A DNA stretch of 64,000 bases, taken from NCBI GenBank assembly GCA_963281255.1, contig OY725495.1, forward strand, positions 372,001 through 436,000. Direction: 5' to 3'. Every line of letters starts with the position of its first letter. The stretch's first letter is position 1. The position numbers were made by a program, and so were the translations under genes. Source of the DNA: Aphrocallistes beatrix (taxonomy: Eukaryota; Porifera; Hexactinellida; Sceptrulophora; Aphrocallistidae). Below are positions 1 through 15,200 of the stretch, piece after piece. The notes beneath the pieces were generated by a model that saw nothing but the letters and a program-made list of their open reading frames with translations, searched no databases and was not told where the DNA came from.

Positions 1-55
1 TATTTGGCTAAATAATGTTCATTTATTCTGTTTCCGTCGATAGAGTAGAACACAG

Positions 56-1781
56 CAAGCGAATGAGAAGAGATACATAAAGCAACTGAAAGAGACGAAA
101 GAATCTAAAATGAAACATTTTGTGAGCATGCAGAAAGGAGAGTACAAGTCACTCAAGACTAATTACAAAAAGGCAGGATTTATTCATATAAACAAACTTC
201 AGAAATGAATTGCACTATTTATACTTTTCAATATGTAGAAATTGGACAGTGATCTCGGGCTTACAACGTTGACGCGCAAGAAATTGATCAGAGAGGAGAA
301 AGAGAGGATATTACATACACAGAACTTTGAAGAACACGAGTATCTGGATAACCAGGAAGAAGATGCAGAGAAGAAAACCATCATATTCAGGGAAAACATG
401 GTACAAGACAGACACGCGTTAGAGAAAAGACAACTCGAAGAGGCACGCACTCATTTGCTAACTGTAGATTTAAATTATAATCATATTTTTAAATCTAACA
501 TTTATAGGAATTAAATTGTTCTCAAAAATACAAAGATCTTATCCAAGACTTGAAAAAAAGACAAGCCTTGGAGGAGATGGAGATGAGTTCAAAGCAAATG
601 TTAGCCACGCACAACCTGAGACTCAAGCTGCAAGACGAGCAGCACTCTACAGAGTGGTACAACCAGCAGGATTACAACGGTAGGAGGGAGCGGGAGTTGA
701 GGAAGAAGCATCTCATGGAGCAGAAGCAACAGCCCAGGAGTCTAAGGGTGAGTCTTGGGATAAAAAGCAATCTTATTAACAACAATATCACTTCAGTTCA
801 TTTGGGGGTTCCCAGTTAGTCTCGATGTCTGCACTGTTGTAAAAATACATGTTTCATAGGTAAAGGAGAATTTAATCAAGCGCCAATTCACAGAAGTAGC
901 CCGATTACAGATGCGTCAATACAAAATGCTAGAAAAGCAGTTGCTGCAAGATGTACCGAAGAATGAACGAGCTGATGTTCTGAAGCGAGCCAAGGAAGAA
1001 CGCAACAGGAAACTATTGCAATTAGAAGCTCAGTATCAGAAGAGTATTGAAGACATGCTGAGTCAGCAAATTGTACGGAATTAAATTGAACTATCCGGAT
1101 AGGTAGAATTATCAGTTACACACAAATATCTTTCTTAGCTCCGAATGGACGAGACACAGTCAATCGAGCAAGAAGAGCTCAGAGACAATTTCCAAAAGGA
1201 CCAGGAATTATTGAGCAGCTATCAAAAGAAGAAACAGCAGGAGCTACGGAAGCAGCACGACCAGGAGAAAAAAGCTCTCAAAGATCAAAACGAAGCACAA
1301 ATGGCTCGGCTACGAGAAGATGTAAGACATAGTTATTTCCTTTGAATCGAGTTGTTAAAAACGCAACTTGCTTACACCAACACACATACTACGTTTTCCC
1401 CCTCTATATATCTAATTAAGTATATTTAAACAGGACTTGCGGTGATTTCCGATAGGTTTATAAGGAATCGTTTTATCTCGATTAAATACTATAGTTAATT
1501 CTGTGAAACATGGTAATTCCGACCACGTTTGATACGTAACGAATTGGTCCTTAGAATTTGTTGTTTTCTCTGTGATAAACTTTGAACAATATCTCCACAT
1601 TTAGGCTTTTGACAGCAGTTCAAAACTCCAAGAAAAGCGTCTTGAAAGCCAACGAAACCTACAGAGTAAACATCTCCAAGAAATGGAAGAATTCAAACGA
1701 CAATATGTTGAGAAGTGCATTCCAGGAATCGACCATCATTCCGATAGCAAGCAATTACACCGAGGCTCTACAGCAGTTTAA
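56..1781 (+). CDS. TAOK: TAO-family Ser/Thr kinase, C-terminal coiled-coil part (5' end outside window)
   Basis: C-terminal half of a TAO kinase, a Ste20-group MAP3K acting on p38/JNK, Hippo and microtubule pathways; the kinase domain lies upstream of the window. Exons: <56-172, 239-442, 508-747, 860-1072, 1139-1321, 1605-1781, all phase 0, about 377 codons to TAA at 1779. The chain is almost wholly charged coiled coil. It matches the TAOK1-3 C-terminal region segment by segment (from my memory of the family): a QKGEYK block, an RHALEKRQLEE block, NGRRERELRKKH followed by QQPRSLR, RQFTEVARLQMRQYK, and LRMDETQ. Introns 1 and 2 (173-238, 443-507) start with GC. The GC reading keeps the protein the same length as vertebrate TAOK in these blocks, whereas a GT reading deletes a conserved block (intron 1) or adds seven residues (intron 2). 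The final exon ends in a short tail, lacking the long vertebrate C-terminal extension. The start of the first exon (after acacag) is the least certain boundary. Confidence 0.86.
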
Positions 1782-3246
1782 AAGACAAAATCTACTAAAA
1801 TGAAGTTTTTAGTGCATTATCACGCCCAATATTTAATTTCTTGTTCCTCCCGTTTAATTAATGATTGTAAGTATTAACATAATCTGTATGTTGTAATATT
1901 CTTTCTATGCACTGCTTCTCAGAATTTTCTTCTTACCCTTGTTGCATAGAGTTTTTATTTTATATCTCTCCTTGTCTCTAATGTTTTTTACTCACACCTA
2001 CTATTTACTGTAAGCAGGCTACACTTTGCTATACAATTACATTAATAACGATTAACGAGTCATAATATCTTAATATTTATTATTATGATGAGGTTAAGGT
2101 TTTTTCAATAGAATATGTACCGCGAAGCTAAATACGATTGATAAAATTCAATGATCGTGTATTTTTATTAATCAGTGGTCTCGTTACTGTTTTATGTGTT
2201 ATCTTGTCCAATATAAATATTCAGTCTAGACTTTGTCACATATTTTATGCCTCAAACTTGTTTATAATCAATATGAGGAATCCATTCGAATTACGCTTAA
2301 TAGGACAAGTCTCAGCTCGCTTCTATACGCGAGACAGCTGAATACTTGTAGCACATTGACCATGAATTGCCTCCTAAAACAAAACCGATTAGCATGCTAA
2401 TGAGACATGTTAGCATGAAGAAAATTACTCTTTTCATCGATAATTTTAGAGTTAGTGATAATGCACGCAGTTATTAGACTATAATTGCAGTACTGTTGGA
2501 CTGAGCTTTTATTTTCATAACTATACTGATCTTGTTACCATCTATAGTCATGGGCAATCTGTAAAGGTCTTTTCCATAATCATCGCTTGCATTTTTCCAC
2601 TTCACCTTACCATCAGTTGATCAATGTTAAATTGATTAATCGATATTTTTTCTCAAATGATTTCTCCTGCTTACCCAGAATCTCACTGAGTCCTGAAGTC
2701 AAGTGTAGATTTATGTGCACACTGATCCTTGTGATCATCATTAGGTTAGGTATGATTAATGAGTGTCAAGTAACATTTTAAAAGTTGACAAACATTTGTG
2801 GTTACACGAAATACCCCAGATTCGACAGTGTTGTTTATAATTATGCAGAAATGAATAGGTCATATATAAAATCACGTAGCCATTTTTTTAGCATCGTCAA
2901 CCTGTAGAATGAGGTCATAACCGCGAAGACTAACAAACTAATACTAGCGAATATTATATAGTGCATTCTCACTATTTTATATGATATTTCATTCTCTTTG
3001 TCTGGAACTTAGATTTCCCAACAGATTTCGAAAAAGTCGATTCACTCCATATCTCAACTTCTTAGGTTTTACTTCTGCCTGACTGTTCTTACTCTACTTC
3101 TCATCATCCATGGCCCTTTCACTGCTGTAACTATTATATATTCATCCATCAATTCATTATACTACATTATAAGTTCACAGGTTGCAATTGCATTGATTGG
3201 ATACATTCTTGTTTAGTAAACATTACTGAAATTCTACTTTGTCTCT
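1782..3246. other. Intergenic, TAO kinase 3' flank to RhoGEF 5' flank
   Basis: AT-rich non-coding sequence between two genes on the same strand. The short open frames here look like chance and have no family resemblance. The RhoGEF promoter and any 5' UTR exon should lie here, but I see no convincing core promoter motif. Confidence 0.5.
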
Positions 3247-6200
3247 ATGTTTCCTTCTTGGCGCCGGACTAAATCGGTGAATGTTCATTCTGGTGGTGAG
3301 AAGAATACAGTTATTAGTAGCCAGTTAGAAAAACTTGTTTCCCCCAAGCCCCATTCTCCTTCAGAAGATAATCTCACTAACTCAAAGCCTGTAATCCGTA
3401 CCAACTCTCCCACGAAGAGAGGTAATGATATATAGTTTTCAATCGAATTTGAATTATGAATGGAAATACTTTTCTAGAATAGAATGAGAATATTTTTATA
3501 TTTTGCTGATCCACACTTGTTTGTTCATATGAACGATTTTTTGAATAATTTGATCACAAAGTTTTTGAGTACGTGTTTACAAATTATACTCTCAATGCCG
3601 GAACTCTCTTCTAGCACAAAGCATATCTCCCGTCCGAACTAAAACAAGCCCGTACAACCCTACTCGAGAGCGGCAGAATCGGAAACTCAGGAGTCAAACA
3701 GGTAATTGAGAATGACAGTTTCGATTCTCCTTTCACTAATCGGGCATGTGTCTAAATCTGTATTGGTCAGGTCCCCCTTCTATCCCTTCGACCCATGTTC
3801 CTGGAGGAGTCGAGGTGAGTACATCCGGTCCGTTGCCCTTCAGAACACAGTCAGACCTGCCTCACTTATCTCAGGCCCTACAGGCCCCTCATCCCCCCAA
3901 CCCAACCATACCCCAGGGACAGAGTATTTCATCTTCATCTGGCATTCTCTCAAGTGGGTTAGTTACACATTGTCTAAAATAGTAGACACTTGTAGATAAG
4001 ATTAATCAAGATGTAAATGTTGTGCATATTCAACCACCTTTTTAACAATTTATAATAATGGATTGATTATTTTGTATTACGTTTTGCTTCTGATGAATGA
4101 TGCCATCTGAAGGACAAGCCAGCTGTGTAACTGTTACATAGCGTCTGAATAGATAGGAATCAATCGGAACTCTTGTTCAGTTTGTGTAGATTTCTTTTCA
4201 TGAACATATATTTGTGGTTGACTTAATTAAAGAACAAAGTGCAATGACATTTCATGCTTATTTGACACCTAAATTGATATAATTCATTATTGGACAGTAT
4301 TAGTGCTTTGTTTCGTTGACAAATATCTTCAATCTATTTGCTCATCTCATTTCTCTGCGCATAAGATACCCTCAGCTTTTCATGAGCGATGTATTGTAGC
4401 TCTCCGAAAGATAAATCCATATCATGTACTGTGATCTTGACAAATATTTTAATATTGTAATATTGGCTGCTTGCGGCGCTAACTACACGCACTTTTTCCT
4501 TTATTCTCAGCTGCGTACATCCATTACCATCCATTTGAAACCCCAAACACTTGTTTAATTAAACATTTTTTATTTTATGTTGCAAGTTACACGAATTGTC
4601 CCGACTCCCAAGCTCTATCTATTTCGTCTCTTTTCCAGGTATCCTTGGCAGTTACTCATCAATCGAATCAATGCATAGTTTGCATAGTTTGCCTTTCTAT
4701 CATATTGGAATTCGTTGTATCATGTTGTTTACGCTCTGTGTGTATACATTTTGTTGCGTTCAGCCTAGATTTCACATTCCTGGCGATGTGCTAAAATTAA
4801 TTAATATGTTTCCTGTTTCGTTCTCGCATTATTATGACCACACTTTCCAGAAGTTTTATATTGTAATTGAATTGTGCAACTGGAATTGCTTGATTGATAT
4901 AAGTGCAGACATGATTCGCGTAATGATTATCTTGAAGTGGATGAATTATTGGTTTATTATTACCAATAAGGCTTTTAATTATTAGTTTTGTACATAGTTG
5001 ATGTATGGAACACATGTTTGTCGAGTTGATTGAGATTGTTCACTCTATTACAGTTAGGCGAGTTCATTATAGACTGACCGAATGGATCTATTTCTATAGT
5101 TTACACTGGATTATTCTTATTCTTTCGACTTTGCATTGATTTGATAAAATAGTTTGCATTACATTCATATTACCTAATACGTAATTTAATACGTTAAAGC
5201 TTGCTCCTACGTCATCGCTAACTCCACACACACAATGCATTTCACGATACTGTAGTCTTTGTCTCGAATAATTTATTCCTATGTCATCAAAGTTCCTCCA
5301 AAGCTACATTTGTTTTCCTCGAATCTAAAGCAATCCCAACTCATTAACATATACGATCAACCTAATGGCACACACAGTATCTGCAAACGTAATTATTGAG
5401 TCTTCCAGTAATTTGATACTACACAGCGAACAGTGGCATGATCTAATTTAATTTATCAATATTATTCTCTGAAACATTCCTCTAATTCATAGAATAATAT
5501 ATCCACATAAGCACTTGTCATGTTTTCAATTATTCCCTCACGATTATTTGATTCTAATATCCACCTGTTTTCACTACAAATCTGTACCTGTTCACTTGTT
5601 TGAATATTCATTGTGGTGTCAGAGGAACACTTGGCCAGATTATGGGATTCTTTTCTTATAAATCTCTTCGAGGATTAGTGTACACCTGTGAATCTTATAA
5701 CCATGTATTGAACAGCATCGGAATAATTAATGCTTGTAACTTGAGATAACCTTGTTCACCTGGAAACCTGTTAACTCTCATTAATCTAGGTAGATCTCTC
5801 ACAGCCTTGATTATCACGATATTATTGCCTTTCCTTTAGCATGGAATGTCCTTCAAATTCCGATTTTGTTCTAATTTATATTCGATTTAGATGACTTGTT
5901 GATACAGTATCTTATTTCATTTGGGTATTTCTTGCTTTGATGTATTTATCTCCTTATGTTATCTCTCCAGCTGCGACATTTGTGTTAACTTGTCTTTTCA
6001 AGGAAAATATAATTTATTTAACCGCTCATGCTTTGATTCTTTTCTAATTTGATATTAGGGATTATTTCGAAATATCGCCTTACCCTTTGGTTCTGGACTA
6101 TTACTGAATTGTGTATTGCGGAGCTCCATAACAACGGTGGCGGAGAAATTAGACCTATCCCTAGATTTGCCATTTTAAATTTGTGTGCAAAACTTGCTCA

Positions 6201-9200
6201 TTTATCTAAAAATGTAACACAGCATACATAGAATAATATTATCAGATACGTCTTAGTCTATGACACTATTAATTAATTAAGAGTTCCTACCATCAGTAAT
6301 ACCTTTATTTTACATTCATTAGCCATAAAACAACAATCACTATCAAAAGAGAATATGAAATACAAGTTATGAGCACCTCAAAACAGGTAAAACTTATTGA
6401 GGTAATAAGTTGACATGCTAACACTATAATAATATGCACAATCCTGGGCTAACATGGGGGGATGTTACAATTCTACTTTACTTCTTCAACATTTCAAGAA
6501 TTTGGTTCAGCTTATTATCCATGGTAGAATTTTGTACACGAATTTCTTCAACACTTGATTCTAGCATTCCAATCCTCCTTTCTATCTTGACTTTGGCAAA
6601 CATTTCTTTCGGTGTTGCTTGTTTGGGATCTTGAGTGTCAAAACTGGCACTGGGTTCGAAATGCACCTTGATGTGTTCACATTTATTTTGCACATCGTCC
6701 AGTTTTTCGCCTAAGATGACAAGATGTTCCATCACTGCCAAATTTTTATCATTGCCTTCACTCAAGATGACCATACTCTTATTTATTCTGTCTTCCAGAG
6801 TTCCAAGTTGACTGTTGACGTTTTGATCTGGTGTTTCGCTAAGCAAGGTCTTCCACTCCTCTATTGGTAGTTTGAAAGTTCGAATTGAGGAGAGTTGACG
6901 GAAATATTTTCCCAGAAAAAATGCAAGGCTTGACTCAAGCTCCATTGTAACTACTAATCCCATGCGATAGTAGAAAGTTCCCTGTGCACTTAATGTGGCA
7001 TATGTCTCTGAAAGCTGAGCAATCAGTATGTTGGAAAGAACCACTATAATCATGAATGAAAAAAATAAGTAGACGAGCGTGAAATAGGGATTAATATCGA
7101 AAAGATCATCTTCCCTATTTCCCGGTCCTCCATCTAAGAGGAGTATTATCCCAGTAACTAATGGCTTGAGGATAGTGTATCTCTCCGTAAGGTCTTCATT
7201 GAAGTAGAACATTCCACTTGTATCGTTTGAGCATGACGTATCTGGTAAGCCTTGAGGTGTTAATTTGATTGACTGAGATGGAGACGTAATAGCAAATCGA
7301 CTAGCGAGATGTAAGCCACCTACGAATGCCACGAGCATGACAGTGTAAAGTACAAGGAAACGAGGGATGTCCTTAGAGAACACTGCTTTAACAGTGTCAA
7401 TGTAAGCTCCCAAAGACGGTATAATCCTTGTGTATTTTAAGAGGGAAGTAATGAAAGCTATGTATGCGAGTGATGCGAATATCCACGAAGCACTTGGATT
7501 GTCTAATCTAATGAAAAAGTATCCGAAAAGCGAGCCTATTCCTAAAACATCTAAAGGACTATCGTATAGGTAGTGAAGCAGTGCATTAGGAAAGTGGCAA
7601 AAGAGACGATCAACGAGAGGGATGATGTATGAGATCTTTTTTCCTCCATCTAATAACTGTAGAAAGTAGTTTTTCCGATCTTTTAGGAGACTTATTTCTG
7701 TATCTTCATTCGAATCTTGTGTAAAAAAATGAGTTACACTGTTCATTCTCTCAAATCTTTGGGCTTTGAATATTTTCGACCATCCATATGCAAATTCTAC
7801 CAATTCACTGAAAGTTAGCACAATTGCAAAAGCCCACACTAATATTTCAAGGAAAATTCTAAGGCTAGAATTAGGCGTAACGTCTTCAATTCTAAGATCT
7901 GAATCACAATCGTAGCTTGCTAGAAATAGTGCCCCTGACAGGACTATCATAAATATGAGATATAGCAAAAAGGTCAGCGTGTACCAGAGGCGATAAAAGT
8001 TGAGTTTTTTCTCCACTGTTTTTTTTACAATTGGGTGTTCGCGTAATTCCTTATCCCCACAATCTAAGAGTTTATGGAGTAAGGATGGTAATAAGTGACT
8101 GAAATTCTTACTGAATGGCGACTGTCCTTTTTCATTTGTGTCTAGCATCTCGGCTGTACAGTGCATCTTCGTACGTCTTTTGTACCTCTTTTCTGTACAC
8201 ATTCTATCGAATATCTTTTTCAGAATGCTGTATTGATTTGCTTCCAGAAATTCATGATAAAGGATGGGATTATCGGCGAAATAATCCCTATGCACTGTTT
8301 CAATATATGTTAAGAGGACGGAATCGTGCCCTATCCTTTTTGCGATGTCAATGGGAGTTTCTTTATCTACGTTTCTCCTATTCAACTGCTCGAATGCAAG
8401 ATTTATTTTGGACTCTCTCAGCAAGTAATCTGCGCATTTGTATGAATTACAAACAGCGATGGTATGCATTGGGGTATTAAGTTGATAGTTATTCCGTTCC
8501 AACTTAACACCGTGCTCTAACAGCAACTTAAGAATGTTTGGATAATCCTTTTCAAGCGCTATATCTATCGGCGTGTTTCCGATTTTATTTCGCTCATCCG
8601 ACAAGGCACCGAAGTCTAAGAGTATTTTCAATATGGTTTTATTATTATTTTCGGCTGCTAGGTGGACTGCCTTCTGGTCTTTTTCGTCTACAGATAGTTC
8701 GGGGTTTGCTTTGCAGCTTAGAAGTTCCTTCACGCAATCTCTGTGGCCGCCTTCCACTGCATAGTACAACGGAGTTCTACCCTGCGTGTCCCTGATGTTC
8801 GGGTTCATATTATTTCTGTGAACCAGGAATCTAAAAATTAAGAACATTTCACGGTTATTTCATTCCTAGATGGCAAAGAAAGGCATTTTTTAAGATTTAA
8901 TGGAATAATTTACGCAAACTTGCCATGATCAAAATGTCAATAAACTGTTTATAGACTACTTTAACAGTTAAATTAAATGCGTGCTTGGCGATCTATTCTT
9001 TATAGTAATTACCTGATCAGATTTGAATGTCCTCCATTGACTGCAGAGTGTAGAGCACTCCTATCCATGATGGTCTCATCCCATAGACTTGCATTGTATT
9101 TGATTAGAATTTTGATCAAATCTAAGTGTCCCGACTTAGCTGCATTGTTAATTGCAACATTACTGATTGTACCTTGATTGTGGTTAGGATCACCGCCTTC

Positions 9201-12200
9201 TTTCAGCATGTACTTTGCTAGTTCATTGTATCCTCTTAAACTTGCAAGTTTGAGTGGTGTCATGCCGCTTTTATTTTCAAAATCGAGTCTTGCTCCTTTT
9301 GAGACTAGGAAAGTTGCGATTTCTATGTTATTTTTTTCTGTTGCTAATGCTAAGAGACTTCCCAGTTGTTCATTTCTCTCTTCCTCATCAATGCAGCTTA
9401 GGAGTATCTAATTTTTAATAAAAGTTAAAAATTCTTGTTCCGAAGACAAGATAAAACATGTTTATTTTAGTTATTCTTACGCTGATTGAATCGATCTCGC
9501 AGGCAAGTTCAATCGGACTTTCTCCTTTCACGTTTTTAGTCATTAACAAATTCTTTAATAATCTGTCCCCAGCTTCCTCTTTGTCTTTCAGGTGTTGAAT
9601 TATCTTGTTTAATACAGTCGTATCGTTTCGTATTGCGGCTTCATGTAACCCATTATGTCCATACTTATCCTGAATCGTAATATCGGCACCCTCATTCAGG
9701 AACATTTGCAACAGATCGTAATAGCGCTTTTGAATACAAATGTGAATTACTGTTTGATTGTTACCATTAACTATGTTGAGCAGATCTTTTCCATCTGTTA
9801 TAATCCGTTCTTCCTTTGATCTCGAGATCGATTTACTAAAAGATTTTCCCAGAATACCTCGTTTTAGGCTAGCTACAAAGATATACATATATATAACATT
9901 AAATATCAAAGTTCTATCAATGAACGATATCTTGTTTAGAGATATGTGAATGGACAAAGGTTCAAAACTATTATTTGAGATCATTTAAAACATATTTATA
10001 TGCTATTATCAGGAGATGATAACACAACAAAAAATGGTAATTTCTGATTATTTTTGTGATCGTGCTAAAAATTATCAAGTTAATGTTTGTGTTGTTATTA
10101 TTTCTTTTTATTTCTTACCAATTTGGCGTGAACTTGGGGCATTAAGTTGATAGTTATTGTCTTCATTTTCAATTATTGGATAGTCGAGAATTGCTCTTGA
10201 TGTATTCATATTGCCTTGGTTCACTGCAGCATGTAATATGGTTTCTCCCTTTTCGAACTTATTGCTTCTAATGTCTAAAGGAAATTTCAGAGACTTTGAA
10301 TTTAGGAGATTTAACATTACTTCTCGGTCGCCATGTCTTGCACAGATGTGAAATAAGCTTTCGTGGTCTAGTTGCACTCTAGAATTGGAACAAAAATTGA
10401 ATTGATGAAACTACTCACTTAATATAATCTTAAATTACCTTTTATCCTTGCTAAATGGACTGGAAATTATGGATTCAAATATTGGGAACTGAATGTACGC
10501 CTTTTTCATCAGCTGGACATCTCCTGACTGTATCAAACTGATCATAAATTCATTGATTTCTTCCCTCTTTGTCAGCAAGGGTTTCCAGTAGTTGTTATTC
10601 ACTCGCTTCAGCTGTTTCCTATTGGCAACTTGAGTGTTCGACCCACGTGAGGCGATTCCAATCTCTGTTTTGGTAATATTATCTGTAACTACTATCCTAG
10701 TTCTATCATCCTCTGCGTAAAAGTAGAACTCTTTTTCTTGCTTGACTTTAACTATTGGCGACTCGGAACTGCTGCACGTAATTTCAGTCTCAGCGGTTTG
10801 TATATCCGTTCCTATTATTCAGTCAGTCAAACCTTTGTTATAGTGTAGTTTATTAAGATGGATTTTGAGATTATTTATCAGGCTTTTCACCATGTGTTAA
10901 TAACTTTTTACTGATTGAAATTATTTAAATTTGCATACCTTCATTTTCGAATACCGCATCCATAGTCTCATCTTGCGAAATTCTTATCTCTGTCAGTTCA
11001 ATATTATCAGCCAATTCTTTTCCTAAATAACATTTGTATACTGTAATTCACAGAAACTAAGTCTTAATACACAAAATATATTCAGAAAATAGAAATATAT
11101 ATTTTTCAGATGTTTAGATTGGAATATAGAATATACTACTAGGCTCCATGTAATCTATTTAAAAGCTAAAATGTCCTGATTTTCTTTTGGATTATATAGT
11201 TTTCTAGTAATACACTCGACTCCGCTTAACCCACGCTTGCCACAGGAATGTGTTGCGTCATTTCCGGTTTATTAAGCAATTTTTCAATGGGGAAGCCATA
11301 TAAGTTTGGGGTTACTACTATAAATAGAAAAATCCCAAATGCTTTCAAGGGTTAATTAATAGGGTCAATGGTTAAACGGGTCAACCGCTTAATCGGGCCA
11401 CTTTTGGCAGGACCGGAATAGCTCTCACACATAGAAGCTAATAAAAAATATTTTCGGTTAATAAGGTTCTCCGCTTAATCGGAGACAAAATGCCCTCTGA
11501 CCGATGTGACCTATTAAGCAGAGTCGACTGTAGTTATATTGGACTTTGGGGATAAATTGTAATGAGATACCCCAACTTATCTTTACACGACACATTTAAC
11601 CCATAATTATTTCTACGACAATTTCAGCTCGTAAATCACTTTTAAGTACAAAACTAGAGTAACTTACCGTCCTCTTGTATAGGACTTCTCATATAAATAA
11701 CATCCTGAGTAATCTCCATGTATATAGTTACGTATAATGCAAAGAGAACATGTTATATCTTTACAAAGATTGATATTTATAATCACAGAGAAGATTGCTA
11801 ACATCATTAAGTCTAAAAAAGTTGTCAACGGCAAAAAAAGTCACATTGAGTGCGTGATTCTTTATTGAAAATTTGTCGACGGCAATTCTGTTGAGGTAAA
11901 AGATAGCATTTCAAGCCGATTACCCTTTACACGCACATGTTTTAAAAAAGTATTGTAACATATTGTTGACGTCTTTAGAGTTTTGATAGCGTTATTTTTT
12001 ATTGTAATCATACTCTAATATTTCCTGAAAATTTCTTACACTCGATAATTATGAATATTCGTAACTACAGATATACTGATTAACACAAGTAAGATACACT
12101 TCCATCCTAGGATGATGACGGTAAATGACTCGACAAATATTTAGACAATACGATTGGTGAACTTAATTCTATTTTTGTTTAAAAGAATTTACTTTAAGAC

Positions 12201-15200
12201 TAATCCAAGCATCTCATCGGATTCATTTATACAGCTACAACTGGCATTAACGAAGTTTATAAATCCCGAGTTAGCCTTGGGGTATTTTCTATTTATAGTA
12301 AATCGTAACCACCCCGCCCAAAATTAGCCGGAAATGAGTAAGCAACATTCCTAATCTCAGGTTTATTATAAGCAGCAATTATATATTAGAAATATTCAAG
12401 AAGTTGAAATATAGATACCACCGAAGTAAGATAGTTAAATATAAATGTGGGGAATAATAGTCTCTTTTATTGCTTTTTTTTCAATATCTTAAGGACTTGA
12501 TTTAGTTTGTGGTCCAGAGCTGTATTTTGGAAGCCCAAATGATGAATACTTGATTCTAGCATCCCAATTCTCTCTTCAATCTTTACTTTTGAAAAATCTT
12601 CTCCTGGTGTTGCCTGTTCAATTCCCTCAGTCTTTCTGGTAAAAGTTGAACCAAAATTTAAGTTTAATTGTTCAAGATTTTTTTCTACATCACCCATTTT
12701 TTCGCCTAAAGAAGCAAAATTTTCCATCAATGTCAAAGACTTTTCATTCTCTTCACTCAAAATGGCCATACTCTTATCTATTTTAACTTCAAGAATTTCG
12801 AAATGATTGTTGATGTTTCCATGTGGCGTTTCGCTAAGCAAGGTCTTCCACTCCTCTATTGGTATTTTGAGAGTTCGAATTGAGGAGAGTTGACGGAAAT
12901 ATTTTCCCAGAAAGAATGCAAGGCTTGACTCAAGCTCCATTGTAACTACTAATCCCATGCGATAGTAGAAAGTTCCCTGTGCACTTAATGTGGCATATGT
13001 CTCTGAAAGCTGAGCAATCAGTATGTTGGAAATGACTACGATAATAATAAATGAAAAAAGCAAGTAGATGATTACGAAATAGAAATTATTACCCACAACA
13101 TCTTCTTCTCTATTTCCTGGTCCTCCATCCAAGAGGAATATTATCCCAGTAACTAATGGTATAAGGAGAGTATAACTATTCGTCATATCTTCATTGAAGA
13201 AGAATATTTGACTTGTATCATTTGGGCATTGTTCTGTTTCCAAACCCTGAGGCGTTAATCTCACTAACTCAGATCGAGGCCTAGTATTAAATCGAGCAGC
13301 AAGATGTGATCCACCGATGAAGGCCGCTAGTATGATAAGGTAGAGTATAAGGAATCGAGGGATGTCCTTAGAAAACACTGCTTTAACAGTCTCAATGTAA
13401 GCTCCCAAAGACGGTATGATTCTTGTAAATTTTAAGAGGGAAAGGATGAAGGCTATGTATGCGAGTGAAGCGAATATCCATGCAATTCCAGGATCGCTGA
13501 ACCTAATAAAGAAATATAGGAAGAGAGAGACCAGACCTAAAACATCTAATGGGCTATCATATATGTACTGAAGAAAAGCATTGGGAAAGTAACAAAAAGC
13601 GCCATCTATATGAGAAATGAGCTGTATCATTTTTTTACCACATTTTAATATGAATAAGAAATAGTTTTTACGATTTGGTAGATTTGTAATTCGATTTTTC
13701 TTAGCTTCACTTCTGTTATTGATATACCATTGAGTTTTTTTCATTTTTCGCTGATATAATTTTGACTTGACTATCTTTGACCATCCGTATGCAAATTCTA
13801 CCATCTCACTGAATGTTAGGGTGATTGCATACACCACTACCACTGTTTCAAGTAAAACACGAATGCTGGCATTGGACATAGCTATTTCGAAACCCCTGAG
13901 GTCTGAATCACATTCATAACTAGCTAGAAAAAATGAAGTCGACAAGACGATCAAAAACGCAACGTATATCAGCAACGTTAGCGTGAACCAGATTCGATAG
14001 AGATTGAGTTTTTTCTCCACTGTTTTCTTGACAATTGGGTGTTCGCGTAATTCCTTATCTTCACATTTGATGAGTTTATGAAGTAAGGATGGCAACAAAT
14101 GACTGAAAGTTTGACAGAATGGTGATTGACCTTTCTCATTCGTATCTAACATGATTGGTGTGCAGAGGATCTCTGTTCCTTCATTAACCGGTTCACACAT
14201 TCTATCGAAAATCTTTTTTAGAATCTCATATTGCCTTGCTTCCAGAAATTCATGATAAATTGTGGGATTCTCTTCGAAATAATCATTTCGCGCTTTTTCA
14301 ATGTATGTGATCAGTACCGAATCATGCCCTTTCCTTTTCGCTATGTCAATCGGTGTTTCTTTATCTACGTTTTTCGCATTCAACTGTTCACGTGCTATTT
14401 TTAGTTCGGCCCCTCTAAGCAAGTAATCTGCACATTTGTATGAGCCCCAGAGTGCGATAGTGTGCATTGGAGTATTGAGTTCATTATTGTCTCTGTTTAA
14501 GCTTACCTTGTTCTGTAACAGTAACTCAAGGATATTGGGATAATCTGATTCTAGTGCTATATCAATAGCCGCTTTTCCATCGTTATCTTTCACCTCCGAG
14601 TTTGCACCATAATCCAACAGTAATTTCAATATGTTTCTATCATTCTTACGCGCTGCGAAGTGAACTGCTATGTGTCCTTCTTCATCTACAGGCATTTCTG
14701 GGTCGGCCTTGCAGTTTAGAAGTTCTTTCACACAATCTCTGTAACCTTCTTCCACTGCATAACACAATGGGGTTTTACCTTGGATGTCCTTGGTGTTTGG
14801 GTTCATTTTGTTTGTATTAACCAGAAATCTAAATGAACATTCAAGTAACTATGTGTGTGGAATAATAATTTGTGTTTGTAATGAATATAGAACTTAATTT
14901 GGATAGCTTAATCAAGAAACAATTGAATTTTTTCACCTGATAATATTCGACTGTCCTCCATTGACTGCAGAATGTAGCGCACTCTGATTCATTATAGTTT
15001 CATCCCAAAGGCTAGCCTTGTATTGAAGTAGAGTTTTTATCAAATTCAAATGCCCCGATTTAGCTGCGTTGTTAATTGCAGCATTTGTTCCGCGATCTTT
15101 ATTGTAATTAGGGTTGTCGCCCTTTTTCAGCATGTAATCAACGAGTTCATTATATCCTCTCAAACTTGCTAGTTTCAGCGGTGTCATGCCATATTTAGAT

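Noticed and set aside
120..238. A GT donor (gtgagc, after 120) as the end of the first TAO kinase exon instead of the GC donor at 173
   Set aside because: It is in frame but removes the conserved QKGEYK block that matches TAOK proteins; the GC reading keeps the homologous length.
3773..3999. RhoGEF exon 3 reading through to a stop at 3982, making a short separate gene
   Set aside because: Possible, but a donor at 3958 gives the exact phase needed by the next exon, and the Ser/Pro-rich composition continues in exon 4; kept as the main uncertainty of the gene model.
4596..4985. 129-codon open frame with hydrophobic stretches in RhoGEF intron 3
   Set aside because: Biased AT-rich composition, no recognisable family, no splice context or paralogue; consistent with chance.
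8115..8480. 121-codon + strand open frame
   Set aside because: Lies antisense within the large exon of channel gene 1 and has no independent support; a shadow frame.
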